In this document: piece by piece, positions 8,017 to 14,772 of the stretch
Layout of the letters: every line of letters begins with the position of its first letter
Position numbering within the stretch: the stretch's first letter is position 1
Source: Clostridia bacterium
Lineage (GTDB): Bacteria > Bacillota > Clostridia > Oscillospirales > Acutalibacteraceae
Length of the DNA stretch: 18,955 nucleotides
Assembly (NCBI GenBank): GCA_024404065.1
Contig: JAKSQR010000015.1
Location: forward strand, 1-18,955
Direction: 5' to 3'
Notes under the pieces: generated by a model
What the model was told of the DNA's origin: nothing
Database searches by the model: none
Seen by the model: the letters and a program-made list of their open reading frames with translations, nothing else
Position numbers and translations under genes: made by a program

Positions 8017-8045
8017 ATAATATATAATTATATATGCAAAGTCAA
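8017..8045 (-). promoter_or_regulatory. Sigma-A-type promoter for glyQS-decarboxylase operon
   Basis: On the minus strand TTGACT (-35, complement of 8040-8045) and TATTAT (-10, complement of 8017-8022) are separated by exactly 17 bp in a very AT-rich tract. The predicted start near 8010 gives a leader of about 33 nt before the glyQS ATG. A weaker alternative further upstream (TTGTGA with TTATAT near 8095-8125) would give a leader of about 100 nt. Confidence 0.68.
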
Positions 8046-8211
8046 TGCACTAATCTTACAAAAAAGTTCACAAAATAACCCATAAATTGGCATTTATATA
8101 ACACAATTTAACGCCTTGTCACAATATGTTGATATATGCGGACTGCAAGGGAGCGAAGAAAGTCGGCCTGCAAGCCCTATGATATAGTCAAAAAACAAAA
8201 AACCAGATAAT
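8046..8211. other. Gene-free spacer between glyQS promoter and DUF4474 terminator
   Basis: This AT-rich stretch lies between the upstream terminator and the glyQS promoter. I see no open frame with a ribosome site and no tRNA-like fold. The only structure is in 8131-8190, a GC-richer island holding the short direct repeat listed separately. It could hold a small RNA or regulator site, but nothing in the sequence proves this. Confidence 0.5.
8140..8174. repeat. Short imperfect direct repeat (GGMCTGCAAG)
   Basis: GGACTGCAAG at 8140-8149 and GGCCTGCAAG at 8165-8174 differ at one base and are spaced 25 bases start to start, in a GC-richer island inside an AT-rich spacer. CTGCAA/TTGCAG pairing and an AGGG (8148-8151) to CCCT (8175-8178) pairing are possible. 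Function unknown; it may be chance, an operator pair or part of a small RNA. Confidence 0.4.
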
Positions 8212-8244
8212 AAAAAAACAGCCGACTCCCGAAGGAATCGGCTG
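8212..8244 (-). terminator. Rho-independent terminator after DUF4474 genes
   Basis: An 11-bp stem (8219-8229 with 8234-8244) and a 4-nt TTCG loop on the minus strand have a single G-U pair. They are followed by seven T (complement of 8212-8218). This ends the long dnaA-to-DUF4474 run of minus-strand genes, 24 bases after the last stop codon. Confidence 0.92.
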
Positions 8245-8267
8245 TGAAGTTTTAATAAGGTTTTGAA

Positions 8268-9392
8268 TTAATAACCAACGAATGCATCGTGGTAAATTGT
8301 TGACCAGAGAACCCAAACCTTCTTGCCGCTCATGTAGTATGAGTCGTCAACAAGTGAGTCTGAACCTGCTGCTCTGCGGAAACCAGCCTGCTTAAGAGCC
8401 TGTACGTAGAGGTTAGCCTGTTCTTCGCTCTTGAACTGAATTGTGTTCTTTGTCTTAACTTCGCTTCTGGGGTATGTGAGCTTAGTGAGCTGACCCTTAA
8501 CGAAGCCTGTGCACCACCAATACTGACCCCAAGGTCTTGTGAATGCCTTCTTATATTCGCCGTTGCCGCCCTTACAATAGTAGCAATCAAGCTGCATGTA
8601 AAGCCAGTCTGTGGGATCTGCTACCTTAAAGTGGTTAAGGTCACCTGTGTTGCCTGTGTATTCATCTACATCACATGTGTAAACACCGATTTCAGCACCG
8701 TAAAGAAGGTAACCATACTGACCCTTCCAGAGCTGAATCATCCAGATTTTGTCTTCATACTTGAACTTAAGACGAACCTGGTCAATGTACATAGCAGCAA
8801 CTGATGCCCACTTATCGTACATTTCGTTGTAACCAGTACCTCTCTGCCAGTTATCCTTATCGTCACAGTAGTAGTAACCGTCACTTGAATATCTGTAACC
8901 AGCAACTGAACGGTCTGCGTCATCACCAATCATATAGCCTACGAAACCTGTTGATTCAGTAGTGCCATTCTTTTTGGTTGTGGTTGTTTCGGTTGTTGTT
9001 TCACCCTTTTTGGTGGTTGTTGTTGCCTTAGTAGTTGTTGTTTCACCCTTTGCAGTTGAAGCAGCATCCTTAAGAGTTGTTGTAATTGTGTTCTGAACCT
9101 TAGTAATTGCATTGTTGATTACTGAGGTCTGACCTGCTGCATCAGTAACGATAGCAACTGTGTTGCCCTGTTCGTCAACTGAAACGGAGGTGTCTTCGGG
9201 AGCGTACTCAATATAATCCTCAACGGGATAATATTCGTCGTTCTCTGTGTTTTCAACTGAAGCTACAGTTGTGTCTTTTGCGGGTTCATTTGCGTCGCCC
9301 TTTCTGAGTACTGCAACACCAACGCCTGCACCAGCGATGATTACTACAGCAAGTACAGCAGAAATTACGATTGCGAGTGTACTTTTGTTCAT
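8268..9392 (-). CDS. Membrane-anchored DUF4474 protein (copy 2)
   Basis: The protein has 374 residues and no assigned function. One hydrophobic helix (about 6-29) with few charges before it should act as a signal anchor and place the rest outside the cell. Residues about 30-148 form a low-complexity stalk, with acidic residues first and then a Thr/Lys-rich stretch built from TTTTK-like units (about 116-147). The C-terminal domain (about 150-370) matches my recollection of DUF4474: LKFKYEDKIWMIQLWKGQYG at 208-227, AEIGVYT, DWLYMQLD, a Trp/Tyr-rich GQYWWCTGFVKGQL, and a final FKSEEQANLYVQALKQAGF. The ATG at 9392 has AGGAG 8 nt upstream. The gene is 29 bases downstream of a clear paralogue with the same layout. 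The aromatic-rich exported domain could bind carbohydrate or cell-wall material, which is a guess. Family assignment is from memory of the motif. Confidence 0.72.
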   Translation of the reverse strand: MNKSTLAIVISAVLAVVIIAGAGVGVAVLRKGDANEPAKDTTVASVENTENDEYYPVEDYIEYAPEDTSVSVDEQGNTVAIVTDAAGQTSVINNAITKVQNTITTTLKDAASTAKGETTTTKATTTTKKGETTTETTTTKKNGTTESTGFVGYMIGDDADRSVAGYRYSSDGYYYCDDKDNWQRGTGYNEMYDKWASVAAMYIDQVRLKFKYEDKIWMIQLWKGQYGYLLYGAEIGVYTCDVDEYTGNTGDLNHFKVADPTDWLYMQLDCYYCKGGNGEYKKAFTRPWGQYWWCTGFVKGQLTKLTYPRSEVKTKNTIQFKSEEQANLYVQALKQAGFRRAAGSDSLVDDSYYMSGKKVWVLWSTIYHDAFVGY

Positions 9393-9421
9393 ACTTATAT
9401 CTCCTTTTTTGATTTACAAGT

Positions 9422-10480
9422 TTATCTTACATCCTGCCATACATAGATAACGTCCTTGCCATATTGCTTAACGGTATCTTTTATGGTTGGATTAAATGTA
9501 CTGACTTTTGTGAAACCGTTTTTTATCATTGCATTCACGCAAAGGGTTGCTTGTTCCTCTGTTTTGAATGTAATACGGTTCAGAATTCTTAATTCATTTG
9601 AGCTTTTTCTATTTCTCAGCTGACCATCAACATATCCGGTTTCCCACCAATGGAGGGCATACTTTCTTGTTAACTGAGGTGTGTAAATGCCATCTCCGTT
9701 TTCGTCCCAGAGTATGGTCATTTCCATATTAAGCCAATCTTCTTTTGCTGCACAGTCATATTGACCGATTGCAGACACTTTGTTTGCTTTTCTTGTGTAT
9801 AATCCTACTTCTCCGCCAACTGTACCAACTTCGCCAGAAATATACTGACCCTTCCACAGCTGGAGCATATACGATTTACCTTCGTAATCAAATTTAATTC
9901 TTGTGGTCTCAATGCTGAAGTCGATAAGCTTTGCGCCCTCATCATAAAGCACATTATAACCAAAGTTTCTCTGAATACAGTCATCGGCAGTATCGTTGTT
10001 ATATATGAAGTCTTTAAGTCCTATGGTATCATAGCCCATATTGTAAAGACCGGAAAAGTACATATCCTTAGGAAGCTCTGAGGTAGCAATTGTTGTGCCA
10101 ACTTCAGGGGCTTTGCCTTTTTCAACATCCTCTATTACAGGCACGGTAACATCGTTTTCAACCACTACTTTAGCAGTAGAGCCGTTATTGGCTGTTACAG
10201 TCTGCTTAACAGTAGTTGTTACTTTGTTTACTGCTGTTGTAATCTGCTCCTGAATTGTGGTTATAGCCTGCTGAGTGGTTGCCTCAGCTGAAGGCTCTGT
10301 AATTGTAAGTGATATGGTCGGAGCTTCTGTTGCTTCGCTTTCACTTATGTTACCTGAGCTTTCTTCAGGGGCAGGGGATATAGCTTTTTTAGCTTTTATT
10401 CCAAGGATAGTGGATACAACCACAAGGCAAACTGCAATAACCGCAATAAAAGCTATTATTGCACCAGAGCCTTTTTTCAT
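9422..10480 (-). CDS. Membrane-anchored DUF4474 protein (copy 1)
   Basis: This 352-residue paralogue of the downstream protein has no assigned function. Architecture: MKKGSG, one membrane helix (about 7-28), a Thr/Ser/Ala-rich stalk (about 30-135), then the DUF4474-like domain. Shared elements are RIKFDYEGKSYMLQLWKGQY at 194-213, GGEVGLYT, DWLNMEM, LTRKYALHWWETGYVDGQL, ITFKTEEQATLCVNAMIKNGF and a short C-terminal tail. The stalk is less Lys/Thr-repetitive than in copy 2, and the two differ widely outside the core, so this is an old duplication. The ATG at 10480 (AGG 9 nt upstream) is preferred over an in-frame GTG at 10495, which overlaps the ribosome site. It begins only 53 bases after the tmRNA 3' end, and I see no convincing promoter or U-tract terminator between them, so read-through from smpB-ssrA is likely. 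Confidence 0.72.
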   Translation of the reverse strand: MKKGSGAIIAFIAVIAVCLVVVSTILGIKAKKAISPAPEESSGNISESEATEAPTISLTITEPSAEATTQQAITTIQEQITTAVNKVTTTVKQTVTANNGSTAKVVVENDVTVPVIEDVEKGKAPEVGTTIATSELPKDMYFSGLYNMGYDTIGLKDFIYNNDTADDCIQRNFGYNVLYDEGAKLIDFSIETTRIKFDYEGKSYMLQLWKGQYISGEVGTVGGEVGLYTRKANKVSAIGQYDCAAKEDWLNMEMTILWDENGDGIYTPQLTRKYALHWWETGYVDGQLRNRKSSNELRILNRITFKTEEQATLCVNAMIKNGFTKVSTFNPTIKDTVKQYGKDVIYVWQDVR

Positions 10481-10513
10481 AGCTGATATCCTCACTTGAT
10501 ATTTAGTTTTAGT

Positions 10514-10529
10514 CCTGCCACAGGGCAGG
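10514..10529 (-). other. Hairpin just downstream of tmRNA, lacking a U-tract
   Basis: CCTGCC and GGCAGG (6-bp perfect stem, 4-nt loop) begin five bases after the encoded CCA end of tmRNA. On the minus strand the stem is followed by ACTAAAACT rather than a run of T, so it is not a convincing terminator. It may be a stop for 3' trimming nucleases or a leaky terminator ahead of the DUF4474 genes. Confidence 0.5.
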
Positions 10530-10533
10530 GTAG

Positions 10534-10881
10534 TGGTGGAGATGGCGGTAATCGAAACCGCGTCCGAAAAACCTTTGCAGGGACTTTCTACGAGTGTATC
10601 TTACCTTTTAACATTCCCTCCCTCAGACGCCGGTAATCGGGCTTAAGAGTTCAGTAGGCGAATTATACCTGACAGGTTATTCGTCATCACCTGTTCATGT
10701 GCACTGCTGATCGACGCCTCTTATGTGGCCGCAGTACTCCACACAGAGACGGCTGCTTAATTAAGCAGCAAGAGCAACTGTATTGTTGTCGTTTATTTTT
10801 AAGTTTACGGATTTTATAGTGGTCCCGCCCCACTACTCGCTTATCCGGGCTCGGATTCCCCGTCGAAATCCTTTCATCCCC
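10534..10881 (-). ncRNA. ssrA: Transfer-messenger RNA (tmRNA)
   Basis: This 348-nt RNA rescues stalled ribosomes together with SmpB. The 5' end GGGGATG pairs over seven bases with CATCTCC before an encoded ACCA end. The third pair is G-U, the alanine identity element. The 5' region GGATTTCGACGGGG is the conserved tmRNA D-loop-like block. The T arm is a 5-bp GCGGT/ACCGC stem with loop TTCGATT. The tag frame ends in AAC GAC AAC AAT ACA GTT GCT CTT GCT GCT TAA (stop at 10761-10763), giving NDNNTVALAA. The stop lies in the loop of a perfect GCTGCTTAA/TTAAGCAGC hairpin. The codon before the first Asn is ATA, preceded by AAA, so the resume codon is not the usual GCA. The RNA starts 5 bases after the smpB stop, with only a weak -10-like TAAATA, so smpB and ssrA may share a transcript processed at the 5' end. 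Confidence 0.96.
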
Positions 10882-10886
10882 ATATA

Positions 10887-11348
10887 TTATTTAAGTCGTA
10901 CAGAGCGTTCTATATTTCGCTGAGCTTCTTTCTTTGCGGCAACCTCACGCTTGTCGTAAAGCTTTTTACCCTTGCAAAGTCCGATTTCCAGCTTTGCTCT
11001 GCCGTTCTTGAAATAAACGCTTAATGGAATAATTGTAAGACCATCCTGCTTTGTCTTGGCATAAAGCTGCCTGATCTCCTTTTTGTGAAGGAGTAATCTT
11101 TTAACTCGCATAGGGTCTCTGTTAAATATATTACCCTGTTCATAGGGGGATATATGCATACCATGTACAAACATTTCGCCCTCTTTTACAGAGCACCAGG
11201 CATCTTTAAGATTGATTTTGCCCTGCCTGATTGATTTTACCTCTGTACCAAAAAGCTCTATGCCTGCTTCAAGTTTTTCCAGAACGAAATATTCGTGATA
11301 TGCTTTTTTGTTTTGTGCTACAGGCTTGATGCCTTCGTTTTTGCCCAT
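10887..11348 (-). CDS. smpB: SsrA-binding protein SmpB
   Basis: This 153-residue protein binds the tRNA-like domain of tmRNA and brings it to stalled ribosomes. Family landmarks are QNKKAYHEYFVLEKLEAGI, the GTEVKSIR motif, LKDAWCSVKEGEMFVHGMHI, and the basic C-terminal tail beginning near GKKLYDKRE, which folds into the mRNA channel. Length matches the usual 150-160. I place the start at the ATG at 11348, 7 nt after AAGGA; an in-frame GTG at 11351 would be too close to that site. The gene lies immediately before ssrA, a known arrangement in Firmicutes, and 71 bases after yhbY. A small hairpin (ttttgt-tgc-acaaaa, 11397-11411) lies in that gap, but no clear promoter. Confidence 0.97.
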   Translation of the reverse strand: MGKNEGIKPVAQNKKAYHEYFVLEKLEAGIELFGTEVKSIRQGKINLKDAWCSVKEGEMFVHGMHISPYEQGNIFNRDPMRVKRLLLHKKEIRQLYAKTKQDGLTIIPLSVYFKNGRAKLEIGLCKGKKLYDKREVAAKKEAQRNIERSVRLK

Positions 11349-11419
11349 CACGTTTTCCTTTCTGAAATTCTATAAATAAGTATTGGGTTTAGCTGATTTT
11401 GTTGCACAAAATATTGTAT

Positions 11420-11851
11420 TTATTTTGCATTTTTTGAAGTATATGTTCTTTTCTTTGCGTAAAAGTCTCTTTTTGCCTTTTTCATCTCTGCTTCTTTTTT
11501 AGCAGCAGCTGCCTTCTTAGCCTTTACATTGGCAAGGGGCTTGCTCTTTTTAGGCTTGGAATCCTTCTTCTTTTCTTTACCTAAATCAGGATTTTCTTTA
11601 TATAAAACTATTGTACCACCTATAACCTGAATTACCTCACTCTGAGTCTTTTCAGCAAGCTGATTTGCAAACTCTCTTGGTGTTTCAGGAGCGGAATCAA
11701 GTAATACCTTTATCTTTATAAGTTCTTTTGTTCTGAATGAATCCAAAGTCTGCCTGATAAGGCCATCGGACATACCGCCCTTGCCTATCTGAAATTCAGG
11801 CTCAAGCTTATTAGCCTGTGCTCTGAAGCCGGCTCTTTCTTTACCTGTCAT
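11420..11851 (-). CDS. yhbY: YhbY-type CRM-domain RNA-binding protein
   Basis: This 143-residue protein has a CRM (YhbY) domain at about 1-88, known from pre-50S ribosomal particles and chloroplast splicing factors, so a role in large-subunit maturation is likely. Visible features are the starting helix TGKERAGFRAQANKLEP, the IGKGGMSDGLI loop (GKGG at about 23-26) that contacts RNA, the ELIKIKVLLDSA strand, and VIQVIGGTIVLYKEN. After about residue 90 comes a Lys/Ala-rich basic tail of about 50 residues, longer than in the compact ~97-residue E. coli YhbY. The ATG at 11851 has GGAGA 7 nt upstream and lies 3 bases after the rdgB stop. Confidence 0.9.
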   Translation of the reverse strand: MTGKERAGFRAQANKLEPEFQIGKGGMSDGLIRQTLDSFRTKELIKIKVLLDSAPETPREFANQLAEKTQSEVIQVIGGTIVLYKENPDLGKEKKKDSKPKKSKPLANVKAKKAAAAKKEAEMKKAKRDFYAKKRTYTSKNAK

Positions 11852-11854
11852 ATA

Positions 11855-12448
11855 TTATTCTCCGATTTTTTCTGCAAGCTTGCGAAGTGCTCTGCCTCTG
11901 TGGCTTATAGCATCTTTTTCTTCAGATGTAAGCTCTGCAGTTGTCTTTTCGTAATTATAGTCTTTTGCAAGGAAGAGGGGGTCGTAACCAAAACCGTTTT
12001 CGCCCTTAGGCTCATAACCGATTCTGCCTTCAACTTCGCCTCTTACTACATATTTTGTACCGTCAGGATATACAAGGCAGACTGCACTTACAAAGCGGGC
12101 AGTTCTGTCCTCATCAGCTACGCCCTCAAGATTTTTAAGCAGAAGGGCATTGTTTGCTTCATCATTGCCGTGACCACCTGAGTACCTTGCACTGTAAACA
12201 CCGGGCTCACCATTAAGGTAATCTACCTCAAGACCGCTGTCATCTGCAATACAGGGGTATCCTGTTTCTTTGCAGCCGCTCTCTGCCTTTATAAAAGCAT
12301 TCTCCTCAAAGGTTGTGCCTGTTTCTTCAGCATCTGTAAGCTCAAAGCCTAATTCCTCAGCAAGGTGAATGTTTATACCAAGAGGGCCAAGAATTCTGCA
12401 AAGCTCATCTCTCTTTTTAATGTTGTGGGTGGCAACAATATAATCCAT
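11855..12448 (-). CDS. rdgB: XTP/dITP diphosphatase (RdgB/HAM1 family)
   Basis: This 197-residue enzyme hydrolyses non-canonical purine triphosphates (XTP, dITP, ITP) to monophosphates, cleaning the nucleotide pool. Motifs in order: ATHNIKKRDE (nucleotide-binding THNxxK) at about 6-15, ETGTTFEENAFIKA at 42-55, ADDSGLEVDYLNGEPGVYSA from 68 (Asp69/Asp70 as metal/base residues), GENGFGYDPLF near 150, and ISHRGRALRKL near the C terminus. Length is standard. The ATG at 12448 follows the ftsY stop by 3 bases, with a GAGG site 11 nt upstream inside the end of ftsY, so translation is probably coupled. Confidence 0.96.
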   Translation of the reverse strand: MDYIVATHNIKKRDELCRILGPLGINIHLAEELGFELTDAEETGTTFEENAFIKAESGCKETGYPCIADDSGLEVDYLNGEPGVYSARYSGGHGNDEANNALLLKNLEGVADEDRTARFVSAVCLVYPDGTKYVVRGEVEGRIGYEPKGENGFGYDPLFLAKDYNYEKTTAELTSEEKDAISHRGRALRKLAEKIGE

Positions 12449-12451
12449 AAA

Positions 12452-13378
12452 TCAGTTTTCCTCTTTTTCTTTAGCCTCAAAAAGGCTTTCTGCAAAGTCC
12501 TCAGGAATGAAGGGACGCATATCATCAATGCCTTCGCCTACACCGATAAACTTAACGGGTACTTTAAGGTCATTCTTAATGGCAAGTACAACACCGCCTT
12601 TTGCAGTGCCGTCAAGCTTTGTAAGGATAATACCTGTGATTTCGGCGCAATCCATAAATTCCTTTGCCTGGTTTACCGCATTCTGACCGGTTGTAGCATC
12701 CAATACAAGCAGAATTTCTCTGTCAGCGTAGGGGAGCTGTCTGTCCATAACACGGTATATCTTATTAAGCTCATCCATCAGGTACTTCTTGTTGTGAAGT
12801 CTGCCTGCTGTATCGCAAATAATAATGTCAGCATTTCTTGCTTTGCCTGCTTCAATAGTATCATAAACTACAGCTGCAGGGTCAGCGCCTTCCTTGTGCT
12901 TAACTATATCTACATCTGCTCTGTCAGCCCATATCTGAAGCTGGTCAATAGCGGCAGCTCTGAAGGTATCAGCTGCACCAAGGATAACCTTTTTGCCTTC
13001 ACTCTTGAACATAGCAGCAAGCTTGCCGATTGATGTTGTTTTACCTACACCGTTTACACCAATTACAAGTATAACGGAGGGTACGGTAATCATATCAACC
13101 TCCTGACCGCCTGAAAGAATATCAGAAACAATATTCTGTATTTCCTTCTTAACGTCACTTGCTTTGTGAAGGTTCTTTTTGAATACTATATCTCTGAGCC
13201 TTGAAACAATCTCTTCAGCTGTGTTTACGCCAACATCAGCCATAATGAGTATCTCTTCAAGGTCCTCATAGAATTCGTCATCTATTTCGTTTTTGCCATA
13301 AAGGGCTGAGTTGATAGCACCTGACATATTGTCACGGGTCTTTTTCAGTCCTCTGTTCAGTTTATTAAAAAATCCCAT
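12452..13378 (-). CDS. ftsY: Signal recognition particle receptor FtsY
   Basis: This 308-residue SRP GTPase receives ribosome-nascent chain complexes at the membrane and hands them to SecYEG or YidC. The N domain is at about 1-90. The G domain has GVNGVGKTT at 107-115 (P-loop), AADTFRAAA at about 136-143, DTAGR at 189-193, and TKLDGTAKGG at 253-262 for guanine recognition. The acidic A domain of E. coli FtsY is absent, as in Gram-positives; MGFFNKLNRGLKKTRD is a short basic amphipathic start that could bind membrane. Its ATG overlaps the dnaA stop as TAATG, and GGGAG lies just upstream within dnaA. This dnaA-ftsY linkage is not the common dnaA-dnaN order. Confidence 0.97.
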   Translation of the reverse strand: MGFFNKLNRGLKKTRDNMSGAINSALYGKNEIDDEFYEDLEEILIMADVGVNTAEEIVSRLRDIVFKKNLHKASDVKKEIQNIVSDILSGGQEVDMITVPSVILVIGVNGVGKTTSIGKLAAMFKSEGKKVILGAADTFRAAAIDQLQIWADRADVDIVKHKEGADPAAVVYDTIEAGKARNADIIICDTAGRLHNKKYLMDELNKIYRVMDRQLPYADREILLVLDATTGQNAVNQAKEFMDCAEITGIILTKLDGTAKGGVVLAIKNDLKVPVKFIGVGEGIDDMRPFIPEDFAESLFEAKEKEEN

Positions 13379-14694
13379 TACTGCTCCCTGGCATTCTTCA
13401 TAATATTCTCTACTACTTTACGTAGTGCGCTGTCTTTTTCTACAAGAGGCGCTGTCTTTTCAATAGCATAGTGAATAGCGGTTCTGTCTCTGCCACCAAA
13501 ATATTCACTGATATCCTGCTGAGTAAGCTCTGTGCATTCTCTTATACAGTAGATTGCAATCTGTCTTGCCTTTGCAGTTTTAGCATCCTTTTTCTTAGAA
13601 CAAAGGTCCTCCACGGGAACACTGTATGTTCTTGATGTTTCTGCAATCAGCTTTTTAACAAGCTCATCAACGGGCAGGCCTTCACTTGCAAGGTCCTTGA
13701 TAGCGCTCTGAGCCATAGCAATGCTGATAGATGTGCCTTCAAGATTAACAAGGGCATGAATCTTTTTAACAGCACCCTCAAGCTGACGGATGTTTGTTTT
13801 TACCTTTTCTGCTATATATTCAACTACATCCTGAGGAATATCAAAGCCAAGGCTTGCAGCCTTACGCTGAATGATAGCCATTCTTGTTTCAAAGTCAGGT
13901 GCTGAAATATCAGCGATTAAGCCTGATTCAAGACGGGTGCGGATTCTTTCCTCAAGGTTTGAAATCTCTTTTGGTGCAACGTCAGATGTTACTACTATCT
14001 GCTTGCCATCTGCGGTAAGTGCATTGAATGTATGGAAAAACTCTTCCTGTGTCTGCTGCTTACCTGCAATAAACTGAATGTCATCAAGAAGAAGGATATC
14101 ACAGTTTCTGTATCTGTCATGAATATAGTTCATATTCTTTGTTCTGATACCTTCAACAATCATATTTACAAAGTCTTCACCACGGGTAAACATGATGTTT
14201 GCATCAGGAGTTTTTTCAAGTATGTAGTTTCTGATAGCACACATGAGGTGAGTTTTGCCAAGACCTGATGAGCCGTAAATGTAAAGGGGATTGAAATCTC
14301 CGCCTGGCTTTTCAGCAGTAGCTTTTGCAGCCTGATAGGCAAATCTGTTTGATGGGCCTACAACAAAGCTGTCAAATGTGTTGCTTTCTGTGCCTGATAC
14401 AGTTTTATCGGGGGCAGTGTTGGTGGTATGAATTGTAGCAGTTGCTACTTCAGGGTCTACCATTACTATCTCAGCATCAAAGCCAAGTACAGTTTTAACT
14501 GCATCTCTTAAATTCTGACCAAACTGCTTTTCAATTGTTGTTCTTTTGAATTCGCTTACGGCAAGCTCAATCTTTTCACCATCAAAGCTTACTATTTCAA
14601 TAGGAGCGAACCATATATTGTAAATAACATCTGAGTTAAGTGAGCGTCTTAATTCGTCACAAACCAGATTCCACATTTCATTGATGGATTCCAT
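13378..14694 (-). CDS. dnaA: Chromosomal replication initiator DnaA
   Basis: This 438-residue AAA+ initiator opens oriC and loads the helicase. Domain I is at about 1-80 (MWNLVCDELRRSLN; YNIWFAPIEI), followed by a short Thr-rich linker (about 82-105). The AAA+ core begins at TFDSFVVGPSNRFAYQAA, with Walker A GSSGLGKT at 141-148 and Walker B ILLLDDIQF at 200-208. NLEERIRTRLESGL at 246-259 is the box VII region with the arginine-finger candidate. The C-terminal DNA-binding domain contains the DnaA signature GGRDRTAIHYAIEK near residues 398-411. Domain II is short. The ATG at 14694 has AGGAG about 6 nt upstream. A promoter with TTGAAA/TATATT lies about 85 bases upstream. Downstream is ftsY, with no dnaN, recF or gyrB in this window. 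Confidence 0.98.
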   Translation of the reverse strand: MESINEMWNLVCDELRRSLNSDVIYNIWFAPIEIVSFDGEKIELAVSEFKRTTIEKQFGQNLRDAVKTVLGFDAEIVMVDPEVATATIHTTNTAPDKTVSGTESNTFDSFVVGPSNRFAYQAAKATAEKPGGDFNPLYIYGSSGLGKTHLMCAIRNYILEKTPDANIMFTRGEDFVNMIVEGIRTKNMNYIHDRYRNCDILLLDDIQFIAGKQQTQEEFFHTFNALTADGKQIVVTSDVAPKEISNLEERIRTRLESGLIADISAPDFETRMAIIQRKAASLGFDIPQDVVEYIAEKVKTNIRQLEGAVKKIHALVNLEGTSISIAMAQSAIKDLASEGLPVDELVKKLIAETSRTYSVPVEDLCSKKKDAKTAKARQIAIYCIRECTELTQQDISEYFGGRDRTAIHYAIEKTAPLVEKDSALRKVVENIMKNAREQ

Positions 14695-14772
14695 GTATTT
14701 CTCCTCAGTCTATTCAAAATTAGTGCATAGCAAAAAGCGATAATTTCAGGTGACAATACTACACACTATCCC

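Noticed and set aside
7978..8045. Glycine T-box riboswitch before glyQS
   Set aside because: The best promoter leaves only about 33 nt of leader, with no T-box sequence, specifier loop or terminator hairpin in it.
8999..9060. Repeated GTTGTT-type tract as a possible CRISPR or minisatellite
   Set aside because: It encodes the Thr/Lys-rich stalk of the DUF4474 protein. There are no regular repeats with unique spacers.
10501..10886. Long gap as a riboswitch or missing protein gene between smpB and the DUF4474 gene
   Set aside because: It is fully explained by tmRNA: paired ends with encoded CCA, T arm, tag frame and stop hairpin.
12365..13033. Plus-strand open frame of 222 codons opposite rdgB and ftsY
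   Set aside because: It is antisense to two well-conserved genes, with no ribosome site and no recognisable domain; its length reflects codon bias on the other strand.
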